Assembly (NCBI RefSeq): GCF_004364805.1
Contig: NZ_SOAP01000002.1
Span: 992,001 to 1,056,000 of the forward strand
Source: Pelagimonas phthalicica
Lineage (GTDB): Bacteria > Pseudomonadota > Alphaproteobacteria > Rhodobacterales > Rhodobacteraceae
Length of the DNA: 64,000 nucleotides
Direction of reading: 5' to 3'
This document shows, one piece after another, positions 38,018 to 46,803 of the stretch (position 1 is its first letter; each line of letters starts with the position of its first letter). Position numbers and translations under genes: made by a program. Under the pieces are notes generated by a model that saw nothing but the letters and a program-made list of their open reading frames with translations, was not told where the DNA came from and searched no databases.

Positions 38018-38410
38018 TTACGGTTTTGCCGGATTTCGCCGGTCTCGCAACCATTCCGAGAACAAGGCCGCACAGGGGAAACCTATAAACAGAACCCACT
38101 GTGGTTGTGTCACCAATTCCCCAAGTTGAGTGACCCCGTAAAACAGAAACAACCCGGCCCAACCGAGCTGCAAAAGCGAGGTGATGGCCACAAGCTCCGG
38201 GCTACGCCGAAACGCCAGCCACAGGTAGGCCAGGGCAAATAGGATCAAGGCGACGGTGACCGCATGCCACAAGACCAGGGACATGGCCCTCAGATCGGCA
38301 TTCTCAAGTGTTACGGTAAAGGCGTCGGCATATTGCGGGCCGCCCAAGAAGACATGCACGCATGTGATGGCGGCCATGAGAGCAGACAGAACAAGATAGG
38401 ATTTGGACAA
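38018..38410 (-). CDS. Small four-helix membrane protein
   Basis: 130 residues with four hydrophobic segments (YLVLSALMAAITCVHVFLGG; LWHAVTVALILFALAYLWLAF; ITSLLQLGWAGLFLFYGV; WVLFIGFPCAALF). It is divergent from a TetR gene, and the ATACG-type operators lie between them, so it is probably the repressor's target. Function unknown. Confidence 0.75.
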   Translation of the reverse strand: MSKSYLVLSALMAAITCVHVFLGGPQYADAFTVTLENADLRAMSLVLWHAVTVALILFALAYLWLAFRRSPELVAITSLLQLGWAGLFLFYGVTQLGELVTQPQWVLFIGFPCAALFSEWLRDRRNPAKP

Positions 38411-38432
38411 TTGAGACCTCCGGATCGCAAAA

Positions 38433-38489
38433 CATACGGTTGCGTATGGTTAGATCCGCCAGCTATCCAGAGTCAATACGCCACCGTAT
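38433..38489. promoter_or_regulatory. Paired TetR operators
   Basis: CATACG-GTTG-CGTATG (38433-38448) is a perfect dyad with a 4-bp centre. ATACG-CCAC-CGTAT (38476-38489) repeats the same half-sites and spacing 42 bp away. They lie between the divergent membrane-protein and TetR genes; joint autoregulation is inferred. Confidence 0.7.
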
Positions 38490-38510
38490 GGAGATCAGTT
38501 TCAGGCCCCC

Positions 38511-39056
38511 ATGTTGCAAAGCAGACTGTCACAAGAGGATTGGATCGCAGCAGGTTTTCGCGCCTTGGCCAAGGGCGGATCCGCGGCGTTGCGCGTCGAA
38601 GCAATTGCGCGGGACCTTAAGACAACAAAAGGGTCGTTTTATTGGCATTTCAAAGACTTGAAGGCCTTTAAATCAGCCATGATTGCCTTTTGGAAAGAGC
38701 AAGCCACACATGGCATCATTGACGAGTTGGAAGAGCTGCCCAAAGGGCGCAATCGCCTGGTGGCCTTGATTGAAAAGGCCAGCTCTACCCCAGACCATTA
38801 TGGCGGCAATGGGGTTGAACCCGCGATTCGTGATTGGGCTCGGATTGATGCCGAGGTTGCTGCCGCGTTGCTGGAAATCGACGTCAAACGCATCGCCTAT
38901 CTGCAACAGGAACTCAAACATCTGGGTGAGATCGAAATGGCCCATGCCCGCCTGTTCTATGCCGCCCATCTGGGGCTGGAGCAACTGGCACGCACTACAG
39001 GACAACGCGGTGAGGTTGAGCGGTTATTGCTTTTATCGCTCATGCAGAAACAATAA
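38511..39056 (+). CDS. TetR/AcrR family transcriptional regulator
   Basis: 181 residues. The HTH is GFRALAKGGSAALRVEAIARDLKTTKGSFYWHFKDLKAF; a helical ligand domain follows (DWARIDAEVAAALLEIDVKRIAYLQQEL). KTTKGSFYWHF is the standard recognition helix. Probably represses itself and the divergent membrane protein through the two operators upstream. The inducer is unknown. Confidence 0.9.
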   Translation: MLQSRLSQEDWIAAGFRALAKGGSAALRVEAIARDLKTTKGSFYWHFKDLKAFKSAMIAFWKEQATHGIIDELEELPKGRNRLVALIEKASSTPDHYGGNGVEPAIRDWARIDAEVAAALLEIDVKRIAYLQQELKHLGEIEMAHARLFYAAHLGLEQLARTTGQRGEVERLLLLSLMQKQ

Positions 39057-39119
39057 GCTGTTTGAAGGCTTGAAACACCCTGCAAGGCGGGCGATGTAGA
39101 GGCAGGAAAAGGAAGTCAC

Positions 39120-40187
39120 ATGGCCCTGCCAGTACGGGATCAATTGAAATACTGGGGACTGACAGCAGCGGTGTTTTCGCTGGTGCTTTGGTTTCTTGGC
39201 GACGTTTTGCTGCCCTTTGTCTTGGGCGGGGCGATTGCCTATTTCCTCGATCCGGTCGCGGATCGGCTGGAACGCATGGGATTTTCGCGCGGGGCCGCAA
39301 CCGGAACCATCACCGTTATCGGGGTTTTGGCCTTTGTCGTACTGGCTCTGGCGATCATTCCGACCTTGATCTCGCAGGCGTTGGCGCTGGTGCAATTCGC
39401 GCCGCAATTGTTCAACGATTTGCAAAGCTTTCTGACCGAGCGTTTCCCCAACCTTTTGGATGAAAACAGCGTCGTTCGCGAAACCCTGATCAAGATTGGC
39501 CAAACCATTCAGGACCAAGGCGGGCGGGTGATCAACACCCTGTTCAACTCGGCCAAGACAGTTCTGGACATTGCCATCCTGTTTCTGATCGTTCCAGTGG
39601 TGGCCGTTTATCTGTTGCTTGACTGGGATCGGATGATTGCGCGGATCGATGCCCTGGTCCCGCGAGATCATAGCGAAGTCGTGCGCCAACTGGCCGGAGA
39701 GATCGACAAAGTGCTGTCGGGCTTTGTTCGCGGCATGGGCTCGGTCTGCATGGTGCTGGGCGTCTATTACGCGCTGGCGCTGTGGATGGTCGGTTTGCAA
39801 TTCGGCCTGATTGTCGGCGTCGTCGCGGGCATGTTGACCTTTATCCCCTATGTCGGCGCGCTGGTCGGAGGATTGCTGGCCATCGGGCTGGCCCTGTTCC
39901 AGTTCTGGGGCGAATGGCATTGGATTGTGGCGGTCTGGGCGATCTTCCAATCTGGCCAATTCATCGAGGGCAATATCCTGACGCCGCGCTGGGTTGGCTC
40001 TTCGGTCGGGTTGCACCCGGTCTGGCTCTTGCTGGCCCTTTCCGTCTTCGGATCTCTTTTCGGCTTTGTGGGCATGCTGGTCGCTGTGCCCCTGGCCGCG
40101 GCAATCGGGGTTTTGGCCCGCTTTGCCACCGCACAATACACCGGCAGCCGCTTGTATCGCGGATTGACGGAACGCAAGGAACTATAA
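39120..40187 (+). CDS. AI-2E family transporter (PerM-like permease)
   Basis: 355 residues with about eight membrane spans and the family motifs DPVADRLERMGFSR near the N-terminus, FLIVPVVAVYLLLDWDRM in the middle, and LTFIPYVGALVGG later. Family members are homotrimeric exporters of varied substrates; the AI-2 name does not fix the substrate. AAGGAAG precedes the ATG. Its stop overlaps the ATG of hdaA (TAATG), and the association with hdaA and ppk1 looks like a conserved operon. Confidence 0.92.
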   Translation: MALPVRDQLKYWGLTAAVFSLVLWFLGDVLLPFVLGGAIAYFLDPVADRLERMGFSRGAATGTITVIGVLAFVVLALAIIPTLISQALALVQFAPQLFNDLQSFLTERFPNLLDENSVVRETLIKIGQTIQDQGGRVINTLFNSAKTVLDIAILFLIVPVVAVYLLLDWDRMIARIDALVPRDHSEVVRQLAGEIDKVLSGFVRGMGSVCMVLGVYYALALWMVGLQFGLIVGVVAGMLTFIPYVGALVGGLLAIGLALFQFWGEWHWIVAVWAIFQSGQFIEGNILTPRWVGSSVGLHPVWLLLALSVFGSLFGFVGMLVAVPLAAAIGVLARFATAQYTGSRLYRGLTERKEL

Positions 40188-40915
40188 TGTTGATCGAGCA
40201 ACTGCAGATCCCCCTGCCCGTGTTGACGGCGCTGGGGAGAGAGGACTTTTTCGTCAGTGAATCTAATGCGCTGGCCGTGGCACTGGTGGAAAGCTGGGAA
40301 AACTGGGCTGGCCATAAGATGGTCCTGAATGGCAAGGCAGGATCGGGCAAGACCCATCTGGCCCATGTCTGGGCCAAGATGTCGGGCGCGCGGATCGTTG
40401 CGGCGCAGGGGCTGGAATATGCCGATATCCCAAGCCTTGCCGATCAGAATATCTGCGTCGAAAACGTTGACCAGATCGCGGGCAATCTGCGTGCCGAAGA
40501 GGCGATGTTTCATTTGCACAATCTGGTGTTGGCGCAGGGCCATTCCCTGATGCTGACCGGTTGCGCCGCGCCCAAGCTTTGGCCGCTGCAATTGCCAGAC
40601 CTGCACAGTCGCATCCAAGGCGCGCAATCTGCAACCCTGAGCGGGCCGGATGACATGCTGCTATCGGCGCTGTTGGTCAAGCTTTTCTCGGACCGTCAGA
40701 TCGTGCCTGCCAGCGATGTGATCCCCTATCTGCTGCGCCAGATGCCCCGCAGTTACGAGGCGGCGCGCACGCTGGTTGATCGGCTTGACCGGGCCTCATT
40801 GACCCGCCCATCCGGAGTGAACCGCCCCTTGGCCATTCAAATCCTGTCCGAGATGACCGGGGCTGATGAAACACCCAACGACACAGTGGAAAACGCGACT
40901 GACGGGCAAGACTGA
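40187..40915 (+). CDS. hdaA: DnaA-related inactivator HdaA
   Basis: 242 residues, a DnaA AAA+ homolog without the DNA-binding domain. Walker A GKAGSGKTHLAHVW, Walker B-like ICVENVDQI, sensor II region RSYEAARTLVDRLDRASL. In alphaproteobacteria HdaA with the DNA clamp stimulates DnaA-ATP hydrolysis and prevents over-initiation. The start overlaps the permease stop by one base, with AAGGA upstream. Confidence 0.88.
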   Translation: MLIEQLQIPLPVLTALGREDFFVSESNALAVALVESWENWAGHKMVLNGKAGSGKTHLAHVWAKMSGARIVAAQGLEYADIPSLADQNICVENVDQIAGNLRAEEAMFHLHNLVLAQGHSLMLTGCAAPKLWPLQLPDLHSRIQGAQSATLSGPDDMLLSALLVKLFSDRQIVPASDVIPYLLRQMPRSYEAARTLVDRLDRASLTRPSGVNRPLAIQILSEMTGADETPNDTVENATDGQD

Positions 40916-40958
40916 TCCATGTCATAATAAAGTTGCAATGCAGACGGCATAAGGCCCC

Positions 40959-43130
40959 ATGACCCAAGCTGACTTTCTCAAATCCCCGCTTCCCGCCCCG
41001 ATCGATCTGCCCGATGTTGACATCACTGGCCCCGGTCGATTTCACAATCGCGAGCTGAGCTGGCTGGGGTTTAACTGGCGGGTTCTGGAAGAGGCTGAAA
41101 ATCCGCGGGTGCCTTTGCTGGAACGCATGCGCTTTTTGTCGATTTCCGCCACCAATCTGGACGAATTCTATACGGTGCGCGTGGCTGGTCTGCGCGAACT
41201 GGCACATGCGGGCAACAATATGCCAGCCGCTGACGGACTCACCCCGGCAGAGCAGCTTGACCTGATCGACGAAGACGCGCGCAACCTCATGGCCAAGCAG
41301 CAACAGGTCTATGTTGCCCTGCGCCAAGAGCTTGAGGCTGCGGGGATCGAAATGGTCTCGCTTGAAGATGTGACCGAGGCGGATAAGAAACATCTGGCCG
41401 ATGCTTTCCTGGACCACGTGTTTCCAGTCCTGTCCCCGCTGGCCATCGATCCGGCCCACCCTTTCCCGTTTATCCCGAATATGGGGTTTTGCATCGCCAT
41501 GCAGCTGGAGCGGATCAAGGACAAGAAGGGCCTACAAGCCCTTGTGCCGATCCCGGCCCAGATTGATCGCTTTATGAAACTGCCTGCTGAGGCGGGCAAA
41601 CACCGGTTTATCCTGCTCGAAGACGTGCTGATCCTGCATGTGGACGGGCTGTTCCCGGGCTATCGTTGCCGGGACCATTTCGGGTTCCGTGTGCTGCGCG
41701 ACAGCGATATCGAGGTCGAGGAAGAAGCCGAAGATCTGGTGCGCGAATTTGAAGTCGCCCTGAAACGCCGCCGCCGGGGCGAAGTGGTGCGTCTGACCAT
41801 CACCGCCGGGGCTTCGGCCAAGCTGCGCAAGATCGTCATGGACGAGCTGCATGTCAGCGACAAAGAAGTCATCGAACAAGAAGGGCTGATTGGCATTGGA
41901 GACACCAAAGAACTGGTGATCGATGCCCGTCCTGATCTGCTCTGGCGCAGCTTTACTCCACGTGTGCCTGAACGCGTGCAGGACTTTGACGGCGACATGT
42001 TCGAGGCGATCACGCAAAAGGACATGCTGCTGCATCACCCTTACGAGACCTTTGATATGGTCGTGCGTTTTTTGCGGCAGGCGGCGATGGACCCGGATGT
42101 GGTGGCGATCAAGCAAACGCTTTATCGCACCTCGCATAACTCGCCCATTGTCGAAGCCCTGTGTGAGGCGGCCGAGGATGGCAAATCGGTCACTGCCTTG
42201 GTCGAGCTGAAGGCGCGTTTTGACGAGGCCGCCAATATTCGGCAGTCTCGTCGGTTGGAACGGGCGGGCGCGCAGGTGGTCTATGGATTCCTTGATTGGA
42301 AAACCCACGCCAAGATTTCGTCTGTGGTGCGCCGTGAAGGGGACAAGCTGGTCACATATACCCATTGGGGCACCGGCAATTACCACCCGATCACCGCCAA
42401 GATTTACACCGATCTCAGCTTTTTCACCTCAGACAAAGCGCTGGGGCGTGATGCGGCCAAACTGTTCAACTATCTCAGCGGCTATGCCCGCCCCGAGACA
42501 TTGGACAACCTGCTGATCTCGCCGCATACGCTGAAATCGGGCATGATCGAGATGATTGAGGCCGAGGCCGCCCATGCCCGCGCCGGACGTCCTGCACAGA
42601 TCTGGATCAAGCTGAATTCCTTGATCGAACCTGAAATCATCGACGCGCTTTACAAAGCCTCGCAAGACGGGGTGAAGATCGACTGCGTTGTGCGCGGGAT
42701 TTGCGGGTTGCGTCCGGGCATCAAAGGTTTGAGCGAGAATATCCGCGTGAAATCGGTTGTCGGACGCTTCCTTGAACATTCGCGGATCGTCTGCTTTGGC
42801 AATGGTCACGGGCTGCCACACAAGAAAGCGCGGGTGTTTATTTCCTCTGCGGACTGGATGGGGCGCAACCTGAACCGACGGATTGAAACCGGGGTCGAGA
42901 TCGAGAACCCCACCGTAAAGGCGCAGATCGTGAGCCAGATCATGGCGGCCAATCTGGCGGATACCGCCCAAAGCTGGATCATGGAACCCAGCGGGAAATT
43001 CACCCGCCATGCGGTGGCCGAAGGTGAAAAACCCTTTAACTGCCACAAGTTCTTTATGGAAAACCCATCGCTGTCCGGGCGCGGTTCCGCCGGGGCCAAG
43101 GACGTTCCCAAACTGACCCATACAGATTAA
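40959..43130 (+). CDS. ppk1: Polyphosphate kinase 1
   Basis: 723 residues; reversibly polymerises the gamma phosphate of ATP into polyphosphate. N domain FHNRELSWLGFNWRVLEEA and SISATNLDEFY; the phosphorylated His lies in the HxK-type segment FLEHSRIVCFGNG; C domain ISSADWMGRNLNRRIE. Full length. TAAGG lies five bases before the ATG, 43 bp after hdaA. A strong terminator follows. Confidence 0.97.
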   Translation: MTQADFLKSPLPAPIDLPDVDITGPGRFHNRELSWLGFNWRVLEEAENPRVPLLERMRFLSISATNLDEFYTVRVAGLRELAHAGNNMPAADGLTPAEQLDLIDEDARNLMAKQQQVYVALRQELEAAGIEMVSLEDVTEADKKHLADAFLDHVFPVLSPLAIDPAHPFPFIPNMGFCIAMQLERIKDKKGLQALVPIPAQIDRFMKLPAEAGKHRFILLEDVLILHVDGLFPGYRCRDHFGFRVLRDSDIEVEEEAEDLVREFEVALKRRRRGEVVRLTITAGASAKLRKIVMDELHVSDKEVIEQEGLIGIGDTKELVIDARPDLLWRSFTPRVPERVQDFDGDMFEAITQKDMLLHHPYETFDMVVRFLRQAAMDPDVVAIKQTLYRTSHNSPIVEALCEAAEDGKSVTALVELKARFDEAANIRQSRRLERAGAQVVYGFLDWKTHAKISSVVRREGDKLVTYTHWGTGNYHPITAKIYTDLSFFTSDKALGRDAAKLFNYLSGYARPETLDNLLISPHTLKSGMIEMIEAEAAHARAGRPAQIWIKLNSLIEPEIIDALYKASQDGVKIDCVVRGICGLRPGIKGLSENIRVKSVVGRFLEHSRIVCFGNGHGLPHKKARVFISSADWMGRNLNRRIETGVEIENPTVKAQIVSQIMAANLADTAQSWIMEPSGKFTRHAVAEGEKPFNCHKFFMENPSLSGRGSAGAKDVPKLTHTD

Positions 43131-43153
43131 TATCATTGGAAGAGTAATAAACA

Positions 43154-43180
43154 AAGCCCGGCCCGCTCGCCGGGCTTTTT
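43154..43180 (+). terminator. Intrinsic terminator of ppk1
   Basis: AAGCCCGGC-CCGCTC-GCCGGGCTT with a run of T, 24 bp after the stop codon. Confidence 0.93.
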
Positions 43181-43252
43181 CGTTGCAAGGTTTTATCCAC
43201 AGGGTTTCGCCCCATTTTCGCCGCAAAAAGACCCTGCAAGGGCCTCAAATCG

Positions 43253-43267
43253 TTAAAGACGCGTTAA
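43253..43267 (+). promoter_or_regulatory. CtrA-type box upstream of flagellin
   Basis: TTAA (43253-43256), AGACGCG, TTAA (43264-43267) is an exact TTAA-N7-TTAA. It is about 150 bp before the flagellin start. CtrA control of flagellar genes is established in Rhodobacterales and Caulobacter; direct action here is inferred. Confidence 0.6.
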
Positions 43268-43415
43268 GCCTCCTTTGAGAATGTGAATTCGCACTTTGGT
43301 AACAAGTGGCGCTGCCCGTAATTTCGGGTCTGCATCCGTCAGAAGACGCTGGACTTGCCGCAAAACCCGCGGCGCTGGCGTGTAAACGCCTTGACCTGAA
43401 AAAGAGGCGAGACTG

Positions 43416-44714
43416 ATGTCGAGTATTCTGACCAACAATAGTGCGAGCATCGCACTGCAAACGCTCAAGGCCATCAACAGCGAAATGAGCACTGTTCAGG
43501 CCGAAATCTCCACCGGTAAAAAGGTGGCCCGGCCCGGGGACAACTCTGCCGTCTGGGCGATTGCCAAAACCATGGAAGCTGATGTAGCGGGCTTCAAAAC
43601 CATTTCTGACAACCTGAACCTGGGCAATTCCACTGTCGCTGTGGCGCGCCAGGGTGCGGAAACGATCACCGACCTTTTGACCGATATGAAAGGCAAGATC
43701 GTCGCGGCCCAAGAGGACAATGTCGACCGCTCCAAGATCCAGGCGGATATCGAGGCACTGACCACGCAGATCAACGATATCGCCAAGGCGGCGCAGTTCA
43801 ACGGTGAAAACCTGCTGCAAAACCAATCCACCGATGCGGGATCGGGTAGTATCAATATCATGGCGTCGCTGGATCGCTCTTCGACCGGTGTCACGACCAC
43901 CACGATGAATGTGAAAAAGCAGGATTTGTCGACCAACGCGTCAACCGTGGCGGCCTCGGGTGGGACATATGCCGCCGATGCGGCCACTGCCACGCTGAAC
44001 GCCACGCAAACCGCGACCATCGACGCCAGCAGCCTGGTGGCCGAGGCCGGTGCGGCCTTTTCCATCTCGGTCTTTGGCACCGACGCCAACGATTCCAGCT
44101 TTACCCAAGCCAATTACCGCTCCACCGCTGCGGCCACGGAAACCCAGGCCGAAATGGCGGCTGGTGACCTGACCTATGTGGCGGCCGAAGGGGACACCAT
44201 GGCCGATGTGGTCAACGCACTAGGGAAAAAATGGCAGGCCTTTGCGCATTCCAACGATCACACCAGTGATGAGCTGGCGCTGACCTTCTCAGGCTCGACC
44301 ATCTCGCTCAGTTCGAATGTCACGACCGGCTCTGACACAATCCAGGTGGCCATCAACCGTTTGGATGCCGATGCAGGCAACACGATTGGCGGCGGGCTCG
44401 AGGCGCTGAGCAGCTTGGATGTCTCAACCGCCTCCGGCGCGGATGACGCCTTGGGTCAGATCGAAGGGTTGATCCAAGTTGCGGTCGAAGCCTCGGCGGC
44501 TTTTGGCTCGGATCAGGGACGGATTGAAACTCAATCCAACTTTATCGGCAAACTCACCGACTCACTGAAATCCGGAATCGGTGCGCTGACAGATGCCAAT
44601 ATGGAAGAATCCTCGGCCAAGTTGCAGGCCCTGCAGGTGCAGCAACAGCTGGCGGTTCAGGCCCTGTCGATTGCGAACCAATCGCCATCCACCTTGCTGG
44701 CATTGTTCCGCTAA
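43416..44714 (+). CDS. fliC: Flagellin
   Basis: 432 residues. The N-terminal D0/D1 region (SSILTNNSASIALQTLKAINSEM, ARPGDNSAVWAIAKTMEADV) and the C-terminal region (AKLQALQVQQQLAVQALSIANQ, ending LLALFR) are conserved; the middle (about 140-330) is variable and rich in Thr, Ser and Ala. As expected for flagellin there is no cysteine or signal peptide. It is a lone flagellar gene between ppk1 and ppx, with AGAGG before the ATG and a CtrA box upstream. Confidence 0.95.
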   Translation: MSSILTNNSASIALQTLKAINSEMSTVQAEISTGKKVARPGDNSAVWAIAKTMEADVAGFKTISDNLNLGNSTVAVARQGAETITDLLTDMKGKIVAAQEDNVDRSKIQADIEALTTQINDIAKAAQFNGENLLQNQSTDAGSGSINIMASLDRSSTGVTTTTMNVKKQDLSTNASTVAASGGTYAADAATATLNATQTATIDASSLVAEAGAAFSISVFGTDANDSSFTQANYRSTAAATETQAEMAAGDLTYVAAEGDTMADVVNALGKKWQAFAHSNDHTSDELALTFSGSTISLSSNVTTGSDTIQVAINRLDADAGNTIGGGLEALSSLDVSTASGADDALGQIEGLIQVAVEASAAFGSDQGRIETQSNFIGKLTDSLKSGIGALTDANMEESSAKLQALQVQQQLAVQALSIANQSPSTLLALFR

Positions 44715-44766
44715 ACCTGTGATTGCGCTGAAAACCCAGTGACAAATCGCAACGCTTTCAAGCGAT

Positions 44767-44814
44767 TGACCCCCGGACGATACTCAGGCCATATGGGTAA
44801 AAGTCCGGGGGTCA
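44767..44814 (+). promoter_or_regulatory. Perfect 12-bp hairpin covering the ppx ribosome-binding site
   Basis: TGACCCCCGGAC (44767-44778) and GTCCGGGGGTCA (44803-44814) pair perfectly around 24 nt. The SD-like GGGGGTC (44807-44813) lies inside the right arm, seven bases before the ppx ATG. No T-run follows, so it is more likely translational control or an operator than a terminator. Confidence 0.65.
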
Positions 44815-44820
44815 TACCAT

Positions 44821-46362
44821 ATGCAAAACAGCCTGCCGCAGGATGATTGGGGCCCGTTCGGGCGTCCTTTGTTTGAAGATGCGAAATCCCGTGGGCTTAG
44901 CCGCGTTGGTGTGGTCGATATCGGATCAAACTCGGTTCGGATGGTTGTATTTGACGGCGCGGCGCGCAGCCCGGCCTATTTCTTTAACGAAAAGATCCTC
45001 TGCGGCCTTGGCGCTGGCATGAATGAAACCGGGCGTTTGAACCCCGAAGGGCGCGAACGTGCTTTGGTGGCGCTGCGCCGGTTTCAATGTCTGGCCGAAG
45101 GCATGGACCTTGCCCCGCTCACCGTTGTCGCCACCGCCGCCATGCGCGAGGCTGAAGACGGGCCGGAATTCAAAGAGATCATCGAGAAAGAGACCGGCCT
45201 GACCGTCTATGTCATTGATGGCGAAGAAGAAGCCCGGCTGTCAGCCCAGGGCGTCTTGCTCGGCTGGCCAGGGTCTTATGGGTTGATCTGCGACATTGGC
45301 GGGTCCTCCATGGAGCTGGCCGAGATCCACGACGGACAGGTCGGGCGGCGCGTAACCTCGCCACTTGGGCCGCTGAAACTGCGGGACCTGGAAGGCGGGG
45401 CCGAGGCCCGCAAGGCCCGGATTAAAACCGTTATGGCTGAGTTGCGCGATCATATGGGCAAGCAGCGCGACCGTTTGTTCCTGGTTGGTGGCAGTTGGCG
45501 CGCCTTGGCCAAAGTCGACATGCTGCGCCGCGATTACCCGCTGCATGTGCTGCACGAATACCGCATGGATGCGGATGCCGTCGCCCAAACCATCACCTTT
45601 ATCGAACAACACACACCCGAAGAGTTGCGCAAGCTTTGCGGGATATCCTCGACCCGCATGTCGCTGCTTCCTTATGCGGCGGAGGTTCTGGAAGAGTTGT
45701 TGAAACAGTTCAAACCCGCCGATATCGCCATTTCCAGCTACGGTATTCGCGAAGGCATGTTGTATGAACAAATGCCCGAAGAGCTGCGCCGCCGCGATCC
45801 GTTGATCGAAGCTAGCCGGTTCTCAGAGGCCAAGGATGCCCGCCTGCCTGGCTTTGGCAAGCGTTTGTATTCCTTTGTGAAACCGCTCTTTCCCGATGCC
45901 GACGAAACCCGCCTGCGCCTGATCAAGGCCGCTTGCCTCATGCATGATGTTAGCTGGCGCGCGCATCCCGACTACCGGGCGGAAATCTGTTTTGACAATG
46001 CCACCCGCGCCAATCTGGGCGGGCTCAAACATTCCGAACGGGTCTATCTGGGGATTTCGCTGCTTTATCGCTATCGCAACAAACCCGAGGGCACGCATTT
46101 TGAGCCATTGTTTGATCTGCTCGATCAGGACGACCAGCTTGAGGCGGAAATCCTCGGCAAGGCCATGCGTTTGGGGGCGATGCTGTGGATGGACAAGCTG
46201 ACCCGCGAAGAGGCGCAACTGTTATGGGATCCAAAAACGCGCGATCTGTCCCTGCGCCTGTCGGAAAAATCTGCGCCGCTATATGGCGAAGTCACCGAGG
46301 CGCGCTTTCGCTCTTTGGCCGCAGCTTTGCAGGCGGAGAGTGCAGAGATGGTTGTGGATTGA
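44821..46362 (+). CDS. ppx: Exopolyphosphatase (Ppx/GppA family)
   Basis: 513 residues; releases phosphate from polyphosphate ends or hydrolyses pppGpp. The ASKHA motifs VVDIGSNSVRMVVFDG, VVATAAMREA, IDGEEEARLSAQG and CDIGGSSMELAEI are intact; the C-terminal part (about 330-510) is an HD-like helical region (ACLMHDVSWRAHPDYR). It is separated from ppk1 only by the flagellin gene. Confidence 0.95.
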   Translation: MQNSLPQDDWGPFGRPLFEDAKSRGLSRVGVVDIGSNSVRMVVFDGAARSPAYFFNEKILCGLGAGMNETGRLNPEGRERALVALRRFQCLAEGMDLAPLTVVATAAMREAEDGPEFKEIIEKETGLTVYVIDGEEEARLSAQGVLLGWPGSYGLICDIGGSSMELAEIHDGQVGRRVTSPLGPLKLRDLEGGAEARKARIKTVMAELRDHMGKQRDRLFLVGGSWRALAKVDMLRRDYPLHVLHEYRMDADAVAQTITFIEQHTPEELRKLCGISSTRMSLLPYAAEVLEELLKQFKPADIAISSYGIREGMLYEQMPEELRRRDPLIEASRFSEAKDARLPGFGKRLYSFVKPLFPDADETRLRLIKAACLMHDVSWRAHPDYRAEICFDNATRANLGGLKHSERVYLGISLLYRYRNKPEGTHFEPLFDLLDQDDQLEAEILGKAMRLGAMLWMDKLTREEAQLLWDPKTRDLSLRLSEKSAPLYGEVTEARFRSLAAALQAESAEMVVD

Positions 46363-46366
46363 CCGC

Positions 46367-46729
46367 TTACAGGTCGATCTCACCGCCCGTTTCCGGCTGC
46401 TCTTCGGCGACCTCTTCTTCGGTGCGGCGGCGTATGATAATGTCACCATTGGGCAGCATTTCTGGCGAGTGGTAAAGGCTCCAATCCTCGACCTTGCCGA
46501 ACATCTCTTTCAGGGCTGGCCCCATTTCGGCGGCAAAATCCTTGAGCATGGGTTCCATTTCTTCGGCCATGCCTTCCAGCTCTTTCAAGGCCGGTTCCAT
46601 TTCTTCCATCAACCCTTGGAAAAACATCTTGGCCCCCTGCTCCATCAGCGAAGGCCCTTCTTTGTCATCAGCAAAGACGGGGGAAGCCATGGTAAGGGCG
46701 ACGATCACGGGGGTAGCAAAACGAGTCAT
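46367..46729 (-). CDS. Exported acidic helical protein of unknown function
   Basis: 120 residues. Signal peptide TRFATPVIVALTMASPVFA-DD, then repeated Met/Glu-rich helices (EEMEPALKELEGMAEEMEPMLKDFAAEMGPALKEM) that should form an amphipathic or coiled-coil rod, then a tail (LPNGDIIIRRRTEEEVAEEQPE). Converges on ppx with a four-base gap. No clear SD. Similar proteins are common in roseobacters but uncharacterised. Confidence 0.7.
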   Translation of the reverse strand: MTRFATPVIVALTMASPVFADDKEGPSLMEQGAKMFFQGLMEEMEPALKELEGMAEEMEPMLKDFAAEMGPALKEMFGKVEDWSLYHSPEMLPNGDIIIRRRTEEEVAEEQPETGGEIDL

Positions 46730-46803
46730 GTCTTGAATATAGGGGCACGGTTTTGTGACGTAAGGGGAAACTTGGCGAGTCCGCCGGACCAGCCAAACCT
46801 TGC

